A stretch of 35,127 bases of DNA from Desulfonatronospira sp. Its GTDB lineage: Bacteria > Desulfobacterota > Desulfovibrionia > Desulfovibrionales > Desulfonatronovibrionaceae. The notes under the pieces were generated by a model, which saw nothing but the letters and a program-made list of their open reading frames with translations, had not been told where the DNA came from and did no database searches. The stretch covers positions 1-35,127 of the forward strand of contig SLDX01000133.1 in the NCBI GenBank assembly GCA_007125075.1. Direction: 5' to 3'. Positions 22,966-31,256 of the stretch are shown here, piece after piece. The translations under genes were made by a program, and so were the position numbers. Position 1 is the stretch's first letter; each line of letters opens with the position of its first letter.

Positions 22966-25614
22966 GTGCTTAGTTCAGCAGAGATACGGGACAGATTTCT
23001 GAATTTTTTCCGGAAAAACGGGCATACGGTGGTTCCCAGTTCACCCCTTGTTCCAGGTGATGATCCCACTCTTTTGTTTACCAATGCCGGCATGGTTCAA
23101 TTCAAAAAGGTTTTTCTGGGACAGGAAAAACTGGACTTCACCCGGGCGGCGACAGCTCAGAAATGTCTGCGTGTAGGGGGCAAACACAACGATCTGGAAA
23201 ATGTGGGCCGAACGAGGAGACATCATACCTTTTTCGAGATGCTGGGCAGCTTCTCTTTTGGGGACTATTTCAAGGATGTGGCCATAGACCTGGCCTGGCG
23301 CTTCCTGACCGAAGACCTGGGGCTGGACAGAGATAAGCTGTACATTACTATTTACCAGGATGATGAAGAAGCCCACGCCTTATGGCAACAAATCGCGAAT
23401 ATGCCTGCTGAGCGCATTTTCCGGCTGGGAGAGCAGGAAAACTTCTGGTCCATGGGAGATACCGGGCCCTGTGGTCCCTGTTCGGAAATCCTGTATGACC
23501 AGGGTGAGATCCTGGCCTGCGGTCCGAACTGCGCCATAGGAGTCTGTGACTGCGACAGACACCTGGAAATCTGGAATCTGGTTTTCATGCAGTATGACCG
23601 TGATGAACAGGGCAGCCTCAATCCTCTGCCCCGGCCAAGCATAGATACGGGAATGGGCCTGGAAAGAATCAGCGCCGTCTGCCAGGGAGTGCTCTCCAGC
23701 TACGATACGGATCTATTGAGCAGTCTCATTAAGGATACTGCCCTGAAAGCAGGCATAAAGTATGGTCAGGATCATGACCAGGACGTTGCTCTCAGGGTGA
23801 TAGCCGACCATGCCAGATCTTCAGCCTTTATGATCGCCGACGGCATCCTGCCGTCCAACGAGGGACGGGGGTATATCCTGCGCAGGGTGATCCGCAGGGC
23901 GTTTCGCTTCGGCAGATATCTGGGACTGGTCAGTCCTTTTCTGAATCAAACGGTTCAAGTGGTGGTCCGGGATATGGGACAGGCTTATCCTGAACTGGAA
24001 AAGGCGCGGGAGTTCATGATCCGGGTCATTGAGCAGGAGGAGGAGAGGTTTTCCGAGACTCTGGATAAGGGGCTGGCTCTGCTTGAGGATGAGCTTAAAA
24101 AGATTGAGGAGCAGGCTCTTGGCACAGTTCCTGGAGAAACAGCCTTCAAGCTGTATGACACTTACGGTTTTCCAATAGATATTGTCAATGATATTGCCCA
24201 GAAACGCGGACTGAGCGTTGATGAGCAGGGTTTCAACGAGAGCATGCTGGCTCAGAAGGAAAGAGCCAGAGCAGCCTGGAAAGGAGCAGGAAGAACCGGA
24301 CTTGGAGCGGCCGTGGCCTTATTGCAGGATGATGCTTCACTGACCGGATTCGTGGGTTATGAGCGCCTGAAGGATCATGCCCGGATCGTACTGCTGCTTG
24401 ATGAAGAATACCGGGCAGTTGATACGCTGTCTCAGAACAGCCGGGGTTGGATGGTGACTACAAGTACCCCGTTTTACGGCGAATCCGGGGAGCAGGTTGC
24501 AGACCGGGGTCGCATTCTGGGTCCAAAGGGCCGGGCAATCGTGGAAGACGCCCAGAACCCGAGTCCCGACATTGTGGCGCACAAAATAAGCCTGGAGCAG
24601 GGAAAGCTGAGCCTGGACGAAGAGGTGGAGCTTTTGGTTGATGAGGGCAAAAGAATTGCTACAGCCCGCAACCATACTGCAACTCATCTGTTGCACCGTG
24701 CTCTGCGCCGGGTCCTTGGAGAGCATGTCCACCAGGCCGGTTCTCTGGTCGATGAGAAGCGTCTGCGCTTTGATTTCAGCCATATTCAGGCTTTGAGCAA
24801 AGATGAGCTTGAGCAGGTCGAAGACGAGGTCAATGCCTCCATTCTGGCTGATTATCAGGTAAAGGTCCGGATGATGGATTATTCTCAGGCGGTTGCAAAG
24901 GGCGCTCTGGCTCTGTTTGGAGAGAAATACACGGACAGGGTCAGGGTGGTCTCTGTTGGAGATATTTCCACAGAGCTTTGCGGCGGCACCCACTTGAATT
25001 CCACCGGGCAGGCCGGAAGCTTCTGCATTATCGGCGAATCCGCAGTTGGTTCCGGTGTCCGCAGAATCGAGGCCATGACAGGATGGGAAGCTTTATCTCA
25101 CTGGAAGAAAATGCGCTCCAGAGTTACAGGACTGCAGGAGATGCTCAAGTCAGGCCCGGATCAGCTTCCGGAAAAGGTCAATGGGCTTCTGCTCCAGGTG
25201 AAGGAGCTGAATCGCGAGATAAGGATGCTGCAGCAGAAGATTTCCGCAGGCACGAGCGGAGATATCGCCGCAGGCAAAAAAATTATCGCTCAGGTGCCTG
25301 TGATTGCCCGGCGCACTGATGCCGGGGATATTGAAGCTCTGCGAAGGCTTATGGACGATATACGTTCCAGGCTTGATTCCGGTGTGGTTCTTCTGGGTAC
25401 AGAAGACAAGGGCAAGCCCCTGCTTCTGCTTCATGTCAGCAAGGACCTGCATGAAATAATTACCGCTCCGCAGCTGATAAAGGAAGTGGCCCGGGAAATA
25501 AAAGGCGGCGGCGGAGGCCGGCCGGATCTGGCACAGGCTGGCGGTTCTGATGCTGAAGGACTTGAAAGAGCATTTAAAAAGCTTGAAGAGCTCCTTTCTG
25601 AGCGCTTGACATAA
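22966..25614 (+). CDS. alaS: alanyl-tRNA synthetase
   Basis: This 882-residue class II synthetase charges tRNA-Ala. The GTG start at 22966, preceded by GGGAG, gives the expected N-terminus (SSAEIRDRFLNFFRKNGHTVVPSSPLVPGDDPTLLFTNAGMVQFKKVFLG). Class II motif 2 is RTRRHHTFFEMLGSFSFGDYF, and motif 3 is GMGLERISA. The editing domain has the zinc-type residues of HTATHLLH and LCGGTH. The C-Ala domain ends with GGGGGRPDLAQAGG. All domains are present at normal length. It is co-transcribed with recA (two-base gap), an order common in related bacteria. No terminator is evident in the 270 bases that follow. Confidence 0.98.
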   Translation: MLSSAEIRDRFLNFFRKNGHTVVPSSPLVPGDDPTLLFTNAGMVQFKKVFLGQEKLDFTRAATAQKCLRVGGKHNDLENVGRTRRHHTFFEMLGSFSFGDYFKDVAIDLAWRFLTEDLGLDRDKLYITIYQDDEEAHALWQQIANMPAERIFRLGEQENFWSMGDTGPCGPCSEILYDQGEILACGPNCAIGVCDCDRHLEIWNLVFMQYDRDEQGSLNPLPRPSIDTGMGLERISAVCQGVLSSYDTDLLSSLIKDTALKAGIKYGQDHDQDVALRVIADHARSSAFMIADGILPSNEGRGYILRRVIRRAFRFGRYLGLVSPFLNQTVQVVVRDMGQAYPELEKAREFMIRVIEQEEERFSETLDKGLALLEDELKKIEEQALGTVPGETAFKLYDTYGFPIDIVNDIAQKRGLSVDEQGFNESMLAQKERARAAWKGAGRTGLGAAVALLQDDASLTGFVGYERLKDHARIVLLLDEEYRAVDTLSQNSRGWMVTTSTPFYGESGEQVADRGRILGPKGRAIVEDAQNPSPDIVAHKISLEQGKLSLDEEVELLVDEGKRIATARNHTATHLLHRALRRVLGEHVHQAGSLVDEKRLRFDFSHIQALSKDELEQVEDEVNASILADYQVKVRMMDYSQAVAKGALALFGEKYTDRVRVVSVGDISTELCGGTHLNSTGQAGSFCIIGESAVGSGVRRIEAMTGWEALSHWKKMRSRVTGLQEMLKSGPDQLPEKVNGLLLQVKELNREIRMLQQKISAGTSGDIAAGKKIIAQVPVIARRTDAGDIEALRRLMDDIRSRLDSGVVLLGTEDKGKPLLLLHVSKDLHEIITAPQLIKEVAREIKGGGGGRPDLAQAGGSDAEGLERAFKKLEELLSERLT

Positions 25615-25885
25615 GTTAAAAGGCAGTGCCCATTGTCCTTAAAACAGGTTTTATAATCTTTTTAGAAAAATATTTAGGGCCTGCAGGGGTTTTCAGCCAT
25701 AGAAATGTTTTTTGTCCAGCTGTTATCCGGCATTAGATCCGGTTGAGAGGGCTTTGCTTTAACCTGAAAGAGGGGGAAACTTCGGGATGGCCCTCGGATA
25801 TTTTATATACTCAAACTGATACGCATAATAAACTGCTCCGGGAAGAAGCTTGCTTCCGGCCGGGGACAAATCTGGGGCGGGTGGT
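25615..25885 (+). promoter_or_regulatory. 271-base leader region before nfnA
   Basis: No ORF was found here. It contains a perfect -10 hexamer TATAAT (25652-25657) overlapped by the dyad TAAAAC-AG-GTTTTA, but no -35 at the right distance. A second A+T-rich patch around 25800-25832 (TATACT, CATAAT) is nearer the gene. A bulged hairpin CCGGGAAG/CTTCCGG (25838-25859) lies about 27 bases before the nfnA ATG. The true promoter cannot be decided from sequence alone. Confidence 0.4.
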
Positions 25886-26722
25886 ATGAACAAGATCGTA
25901 AAAAAAAGGGTGCTGATCCCGGACAGGGTCAGCGAAATGACTATTGAAGCTCCCTTGATAGCATCCAAGGCCAAACCCGGCAATTTCGCGGTCCTCAGGC
26001 TTACAGAGAAGGGTGAACGCATACCCTTGACCATTGCCGATGCCGACCCTGAACTGGGTCACATCCTCATAGTCTATCTGGTCATGGGCAAGACCACAGC
26101 TTTTCTGGACACCCTGGGAGAGGGCGATTCCATACTGGACCTTTGCGGTCCTCTGGGACGGCCAACCAGGATAAAAAAGCAGGGCACGGTGGTCTGCGTG
26201 GGCGGAGGCACCGGCATCGCAGCCATGCACCATATAGCCAAAGGTAATTTCAAGGCTGGAAACAAGGTCGTTTCAGTGATTGGAGCCCGGAGCAAGGATC
26301 TTTTGCTTTTCAAGCCCGAGCTGGAAAAAATTTCCCACAGTGTTCTCGTGTCCACTGACGACGGCAGCCTGGGGCACAAAGGTATGGTCACTGAAGTGCT
26401 GGAAAAGTATCTGCAGAATGATCCTGAGGTCAGGGAGGTCATCGGAGTCGGGCCAGTGCCAATGATGAGAGCAGTGGCCCGGGTGACTGAACCATTCGGG
26501 GTCAGGACGCTGGTCAGCCTGAACTCCATCATGGTGGACGGGATGGGCATGTGCGGCTCCTGCAGGGTGACTGTTGACGGCAAAAATCTCTTCGCCTGTG
26601 TGGAAGGTCCGGAATTCGAGGCTTCCAAAGTGGATTTCGATGAGCTGATGATGAGACTTAATGCCTTTAAAGCTCAGGAACAGATATCCATGGAACTTTT
26701 TAAACAGAGAAAACAGTCATGA
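25886..26722 (+). CDS. nfnA: NfnA/SudB: small subunit of NADH-dependent reduced ferredoxin:NADP+ oxidoreductase
   Basis: This protein of about 278 residues is a ferredoxin-NADP reductase-type flavoprotein with a C-terminal [2Fe-2S] site. With NfnB it forms the soluble complex that couples NAD(H), NADP(H) and ferredoxin by flavin-based electron bifurcation. The FAD-binding part holds RIPLTIADAD, the NAD-binding part VCVGGGTGIAAMHHIAKG, and the cluster segment is MCGSCRVTVDGKNLFAC with three cysteines, the fourth ligand probably an Asp as in Thermotoga Nfn. The ORF track start at 25850 is twelve codons earlier; ATG 25886 (MNKIVKKRVLIPD) follows GGGGCGGGTGG and fits the family. The stop overlaps the nfnB start as ATGA. 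It could also act as a sulfide dehydrogenase (SudB) in the Pyrococcus sense, but the Nfn role is more likely in a sulfate reducer. Confidence 0.92.
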   Translation: MNKIVKKRVLIPDRVSEMTIEAPLIASKAKPGNFAVLRLTEKGERIPLTIADADPELGHILIVYLVMGKTTAFLDTLGEGDSILDLCGPLGRPTRIKKQGTVVCVGGGTGIAAMHHIAKGNFKAGNKVVSVIGARSKDLLLFKPELEKISHSVLVSTDDGSLGHKGMVTEVLEKYLQNDPEVREVIGVGPVPMMRAVARVTEPFGVRTLVSLNSIMVDGMGMCGSCRVTVDGKNLFACVEGPEFEASKVDFDELMMRLNAFKAQEQISMELFKQRKQS

Positions 26723-28137
26723 AAAAGAAAGGCAAATCCAAGGTAAGGCCAAGAACCCCCATGTCTATGCTTGACCCGAAAGAAAGGGCCAAGATGTTTT
26801 CCGAGGTGGCCCTGGGTTATAATCTTAAAGAAGCAATAGCCGAAGCCAGGCGCTGCCTGCAGTGCAAAAAGCCTTCCTGCATCAAGGGCTGTCCAGTGGA
26901 TGTGGACTGCAAAAGCTTTATCCGCATGGTGGCTGAGAACGATCTGCATGGAGCCTTTACAAAAATTAAGGAGACCAACAGTCTGCCGGCCATCTGCGGC
27001 CGGGTCTGTCCTCAGGAAAATCAGTGTGAAATGGTCTGCAAACTCTGCCCGACCGGCCATCCCATAGCTATCGGCAGGCTGGAAAGATTCGTGGCGGATA
27101 ATTATTACGCAAGTACTTCGTGTGAGGAAGAAACCGGTTCAGGGGTATGCATTCCGATTGATGAAAATCTTAAAGTGGCGGCAATTGGGTCCGGCCCGAG
27201 CAGCCTCACTCTGGCAGGCTTTCTGGCTGCCCGGGGAGTCAAGGTAAGTGTTTTTGAGGCCCTGCATGCTCCGGGCGGGGTTCTGGTATACGGCATCCCT
27301 GAATTCAGGCTGCCCAAATCCGTAGTGCAGCGGGAAATAGAATCATTAAAAAATCTTCAGGTGGATTTTTTGTGCAATTATGTTGGAGGCATGACCGTAA
27401 GCATAGACGATCTTTTTCATCAGGGCTACAAGGCCGTGTTCATCGGGGTAGGAGCAGGTCTGCCCAAATTCATGAACCTTCCAGGTGAAAATCTCATCGG
27501 CATATACTCGGCCAATGAGTATCTGACCAGAGTCAACCTGATGCATGGATACAGATTTCCAGAATATGACACCCCGGTTCCTCCGGGTAAAAATGTGGTG
27601 GTCATCGGCGGAGGCAACGTGGCCATGGATGCGGCCCGGACCGCCCTGAGGCTTGGGGCCGGGAATGTTAAAGTGGTTTACCGGCGCACCAAGGGAGAAA
27701 TGCCCGCCAGACTCGAAGAACTGGAGCATGCCCTGGAAGAGGGGGTGGAGCTGGAAATCCTCTGCACTCCGGTATCCTTTCACGGCGATGAGCAGGGAGT
27801 GCTGCAGAAGGTGGTCATGCAGAGGATGGAACTGCTGGAGGCGGATGAATCAGGGCGCAAAAAACCTGTTCCTTTGGAAGGCGATTTTTTCGAGCTGGAG
27901 GCGGATCTGGTGATTATGGCTGTAGGCACGGGATCAAACATGGTCCTGACCCAGACCACTCCCGAACTGAAGCTCAATAAGCGCGGATACATATTAGCTG
28001 ATGCACAGAGCGGTGAAACAAGCATGGATATGGTTTTTGCCGGCGGGGACATCGTAACCGGGGCGGCTACTGTGGTTGAGGCTATGGGTGCCGGGCGAAG
28101 GGCGGCCAAGGAGATCCTCAGGCGCCTGAAGGCTTAG
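26719..28137 (+). CDS. nfnB: NfnB/SudA: large subunit of NADH-dependent reduced ferredoxin:NADP+ oxidoreductase (GltD-like)
   Basis: This 472-residue flavoprotein is related to the small subunit of glutamate synthase. The N-terminal domain binds two [4Fe-4S] clusters through CLQCKKPSCIKGCPVD and ICGRVCPQENQCEMVCKLC. FAD binds at AAIGSGPSSLTLAGFLAARG with VFEALHAPGGVLVYGIPEFRLP. NADP(H) binds at VVVIGGGNVAMDAARTALRLGA, followed by YRRTKGEMPARLEE. The C-terminal AGGDIVTGAATVVEAMGAGRRAAKEI completes the FAD site. In Nfn this subunit holds the bifurcating FAD. No gltB is adjacent and the gene overlaps nfnA by four bases, which together separate it from a true GltD. The complex would let the cell draw NADPH from NADH plus reduced ferredoxin, or the reverse. 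Confidence 0.94.
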   Translation: MKKKGKSKVRPRTPMSMLDPKERAKMFSEVALGYNLKEAIAEARRCLQCKKPSCIKGCPVDVDCKSFIRMVAENDLHGAFTKIKETNSLPAICGRVCPQENQCEMVCKLCPTGHPIAIGRLERFVADNYYASTSCEEETGSGVCIPIDENLKVAAIGSGPSSLTLAGFLAARGVKVSVFEALHAPGGVLVYGIPEFRLPKSVVQREIESLKNLQVDFLCNYVGGMTVSIDDLFHQGYKAVFIGVGAGLPKFMNLPGENLIGIYSANEYLTRVNLMHGYRFPEYDTPVPPGKNVVVIGGGNVAMDAARTALRLGAGNVKVVYRRTKGEMPARLEELEHALEEGVELEILCTPVSFHGDEQGVLQKVVMQRMELLEADESGRKKPVPLEGDFFELEADLVIMAVGTGSNMVLTQTTPELKLNKRGYILADAQSGETSMDMVFAGGDIVTGAATVVEAMGAGRRAAKEILRRLKA

Positions 28138-28260
28138 TTCCGCCGGATTTCTGGTGGAAAAGGACAAGCTCTGCTCCTGTGGCGGAGCATTGCACAAGCT
28201 GAGCACAGCTTAAGCGCATCCGGGGATAACAGGTTCTTGTTGCTCGGGGTCAGGGTAGCG

Positions 28261-28289
28261 GCAGCTTTTACTGTAAATAAAAGCACTGC
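28261..28289 (+). repeat. leader hairpin before ricT
   Basis: GCAGCTTTTA pairs with TAAAAG-CA-CTGC, with a two-base bulge, about 30 bases before the ricT start in the 180-base gap after nfnB. A stem TTCCGCC/GGTGGAA with one G-U pair (28138-28159) follows the nfnB stop but has no U-tract. No clear promoter was found in the gap. Confidence 0.35.
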
Positions 28290-28317
28290 TCTATGCAAAT
28301 GGAGTTTTTCATATAGT

Positions 28318-29145
28318 ATGTCACAGATAATTGGAGTAAAATTCAGGGAGCAGGGCCAGATATATTATTTTCAGGCCAGTCCGTTCGTGGTTCAGGCGGG
28401 CGATGCAGTCATCGTCAAGACTGAAGAGGGTCTGGGCCTGGCCCGGGTGGTGCAGGTCAAAGACAGGATTCCGGAAGGGTTTACCCTGGAGGAACTGAAG
28501 CCCATCTTTCGCATGGCCAATCAGGAGGACTTCAGGGTTCAAAAGGATAATGACTGCCTGGCCGGCGAGGCTTTTGTCTTCTGCAGAAAATGCCTTTTGG
28601 AACACAAGCTGGAAATGAAGCTGGTTGATGTTGAAGTCTTTTTTGACCGCAGCAAGATAATTTTCTACTTCACGGCTCCCGGGCGGGTGGATTTCAGAGA
28701 CCTGGTCAAGGATCTGGTCAAGGTCTACAGGACCAGGATCGAGTTACGTCAGATCGGGGTCAGACATGAAACTCAGATGGTGGGGGCCCTGGGCAATTGC
28801 GGTCAAGTGTGCTGCTGCAGGCGCTTCATGCGCCAGTTTGCTCCGGTGACCATCAAGATGGCCAAGGATCAGAACCTTTTTTTGAATCCAGCCAAGATTT
28901 CCGGCGTCTGTGGAAGACTCCTCTGCTGCCTCAACTTTGAGCAGCCTCATTACGCCCAGTTTCAGAAAAGGCTGCCCAAGATGGGCAAGAGATATAAGTG
29001 CTGCACTGGATATTTGCGGGTGATCAGGGCCAATCTTTTCAGAGACAGCCTGACCGTGCTCGATGAGGAAGGTGTGGAAAAAGAAGTGTCCCTGCAGGAA
29101 TGGCCGCAGCTGCTGCAAAAGCCGGACAAGAAAAAAGACAAGTAG
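28318..29145 (+). CDS. ricT: PSP1-domain protein, RicT (YaaT) family
   Basis: This 275-residue PSP1-domain protein (MSQIIGVKFREQGQIYYF start) resembles B. subtilis RicT/YaaT. RicT is part of the Fe-S RicAFT complex that assists RNase Y in mRNA processing there. The cysteine-rich signature is intact: GNCGQVCCCRRF and GVCGRLLCCLNFE, plus CRKC near residue 95. The rest of the Ric complex was not found here. In bacteria using RNase J (rnj is in this window) a role in RNA maturation is plausible but unproven for this group. The ORF track starts 27 codons earlier with an unlikely N-terminus; ATG 28318 fits the family, with GGAG 13 bases upstream, rather far. metG follows after 163 bases, a common pairing in this phylum. 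Confidence 0.9.
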   Translation: MSQIIGVKFREQGQIYYFQASPFVVQAGDAVIVKTEEGLGLARVVQVKDRIPEGFTLEELKPIFRMANQEDFRVQKDNDCLAGEAFVFCRKCLLEHKLEMKLVDVEVFFDRSKIIFYFTAPGRVDFRDLVKDLVKVYRTRIELRQIGVRHETQMVGALGNCGQVCCCRRFMRQFAPVTIKMAKDQNLFLNPAKISGVCGRLLCCLNFEQPHYAQFQKRLPKMGKRYKCCTGYLRVIRANLFRDSLTVLDEEGVEKEVSLQEWPQLLQKPDKKKDK

Positions 29146-29308
29146 ATATGAGCGCTATTCAGCGCTCTTTCTTGGTTCCTGGATAAAGATCATGAAACTT
29201 TTTGATCCTGAAAAACAGTATAACCTGAATCCGTGGAATCTGCAAGGATATAGGTCGAAAAAAACTTACTTAACTTAACAAATTCGGGGTGTATTGGAGA
29301 AGTTTTAA

Positions 29309-31225
29309 GTGAACAGTTTTTTTATTTCCACGCCGATCTATTATGTAAATGCCAAGCCGCATCTGGGGCATGCCTATACTACCATAGTCGCCGACAGCAT
29401 AAACCGCCTGCAGCGCATGCAGCAGAAAAATACTTTTTTTCTCACCGGCACAGACGAACATGGAGATAAGATAGTGGAAGCCGCCCGGGAGCATGGTCAG
29501 GATCCGGGAGAATACGCGGACAGAATCAGCTCTTTGTTCAGGGAAGCCTGGCCATGGCTGGAAGTTGACTATTCCAGATTCATCCGCACCACAGAGTCTG
29601 AGCATATCAGATGCGTGCAGGGTTTTCTGGACCTGGTTTATTCCAGGGGGGACATATATTTTGGGGAATACGGGGGGCACTACTGTTTTGGATGCGAGCG
29701 TTTCTACACGGAAAAGGAACTGAAAGACGGCCTGTGCCCGGATCACCTTAAAGCACCACAATTCTTGCAGGAAAAGAATTATTTTTTCCGGATGAGCAAG
29801 TATCTTGCTCCCCTGCGCGATCATATCCTGAAAAATCCTGATTTCATACGCCCTGAGCGGTACCGGAACGAAGTTCTGTGCATGCTTTCCGAGGATCTGT
29901 CCGATCTTTGCATTTCCCGCCCTAAATCCAGGCTGACCTGGGGCATAGAGCTGCCATTTGATCCTGATTATGTGACCTATGTCTGGTTTGATGCCCTGCT
30001 CAATTATATCTCAGCCCTGGACTGGCCTGAGGGAGAGAACTTCAGAAAGTTCTGGCCCGGTGCTCACCATCTGGTAGCTAAAGACATATTAAAGCCGCAT
30101 GCCATATTCTGGCCCACAATGCTAATGTCCGCGGGAGTGAATCTTTACCGGGGCCTTAGGGTGCACGGCTACTGGACAATCAACCAGGCCAAGATGTCCA
30201 AGAGTCTGGGCAATGTGGTCAAGCCCATGGATATGGTTGAGAAATACGGACTGGGTCCTTTCAGATATTTTCTGCTCCGGGAAATGCAGTTCGGTCTGGA
30301 TGCCAGTTTTTCCGAAGAAGCTCTGGTGGGCAGGCTCAATTCGGACCTGGCCAATGACCTGGGAAATCTGTGCAACCGGACTCTGGCCATGACCCACAAA
30401 TACCTCAAGGGTCTGGTCCCTGAAAAGGCACAGCTGCTTAAGGAAGACCAGGAACTTATAAACAGCGGCCTTTCCGCCCTTGAAGAGTACCTGCGCCTGT
30501 TTGAAGACTTTCAGTTTTCCAAAGCTTTAGGGGTGTTGTGGGGCTTTATCAGCCGGTTGAACAAATATGTTGATTCCAGCGCGCCCTGGGCGCTTTACAA
30601 ACAGCAGGATATGGACAGACTGCGCACGGTCATGCACACCCTTTTGCAGGGCCTGCGCAAAATCGCGCTGTTTCTGTGGCCGGTCATGCCCTCTAGTGCT
30701 GAGAGCCTGCTTATGCAGGTCGGGGAAGAACTGGATCTGAGCAAAGTGGATCTGGATCAGGAGACAGCTTCCTGGTCAGGTCTATCTGCAGGCACCCTGG
30801 TAGCCAAAAAGTCCAACCTCTTTCCGCGCAGGGAGCTTGTCCTTGAGCAGGAGTCATCTGTACAGACAGCAGTACAGCCCGTCCAGAGCAGCAGAAAGCC
30901 TGCGGTCGAATTCGGGGATTTTCAGAAACTGGATCTGGTCACAGGAAGGGTGCTTGAAGCGCAAAAAGTCAAGGGTGCGGACAGACTGCTCAAGCTGAAC
31001 GTGGATATCGGCGAACACAGCCCCAGGCAGATAGTGGCAGGCCTGGCAGAGTTCTTTGAGCCAGAGGATCTGAAGCAGCGCGAAGTGGTGGTCCTGGCCA
31101 ACCTGGCTCCCAAAAAAATCCGCGGGGTTGAGTCTCATGGGATGATCCTGGCAGTGCGCGAAAAAGAAACAATGGCCCTTCTAAGCACTTCCTCGAAAAC
31201 TTCACCTGGAAGCCAGGTAAGCTGA
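29309..31225 (+). CDS. metG: methionyl-tRNA synthetase with C-terminal tRNA-binding domain
   Basis: This 638-residue class I synthetase charges tRNA-Met. The HIGH motif is HLGHAYT near residue 19, the KMSKS motif is AKMSKSLGN, and the insert with zinc-type residues reads CFGCERFYTEKELKDGLCPDH. The catalytic and anticodon-binding parts are followed by a linker (about 510-530) and an EMAP/Trbp111-type OB-fold (FGDFQKLDLVTGRVLEAQKVKGADRLLKLNVDIG...NLAPKKIRGVESHGMILA) for tRNA binding. The start is GTG, with GGAGAAG 8 bases upstream. The 3' end meets the convergent 2-HGD-type gene 31 bases away, with a small hairpin between them. All domains look intact. Confidence 0.97.
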   Translation: MNSFFISTPIYYVNAKPHLGHAYTTIVADSINRLQRMQQKNTFFLTGTDEHGDKIVEAAREHGQDPGEYADRISSLFREAWPWLEVDYSRFIRTTESEHIRCVQGFLDLVYSRGDIYFGEYGGHYCFGCERFYTEKELKDGLCPDHLKAPQFLQEKNYFFRMSKYLAPLRDHILKNPDFIRPERYRNEVLCMLSEDLSDLCISRPKSRLTWGIELPFDPDYVTYVWFDALLNYISALDWPEGENFRKFWPGAHHLVAKDILKPHAIFWPTMLMSAGVNLYRGLRVHGYWTINQAKMSKSLGNVVKPMDMVEKYGLGPFRYFLLREMQFGLDASFSEEALVGRLNSDLANDLGNLCNRTLAMTHKYLKGLVPEKAQLLKEDQELINSGLSALEEYLRLFEDFQFSKALGVLWGFISRLNKYVDSSAPWALYKQQDMDRLRTVMHTLLQGLRKIALFLWPVMPSSAESLLMQVGEELDLSKVDLDQETASWSGLSAGTLVAKKSNLFPRRELVLEQESSVQTAVQPVQSSRKPAVEFGDFQKLDLVTGRVLEAQKVKGADRLLKLNVDIGEHSPRQIVAGLAEFFEPEDLKQREVVVLANLAPKKIRGVESHGMILAVREKETMALLSTSSKTSPGSQVS

Positions 31226-31246
31226 TTCTCAATCAGGCTATATTTT
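31220..31246. terminator. weak terminator-like hairpin after metG
   Basis: AGCTGATT-CTC-AATCAGGCT forms a short stem with a one-base bulge that overlaps the metG stop codon and is followed by TATATTTT. It lies between two convergent genes and is the only terminator candidate there. Confidence 0.4.
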
Positions 31247-31256
31247 CAGCCCGTCC

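Noticed and set aside
24337-24993. 218-residue minus-strand ORF inside alaS
   Set aside because: It lies entirely within the AlaS coding sequence in antisense and has no independent support.
28237-28317. N-terminal extension of RicT from the ORF track start
   Set aside because: The extra 27 residues (MLLGVRVAAAFTVNK...) do not match the family. ATG 28318 gives the standard MSQIIGVKFRE-type start.
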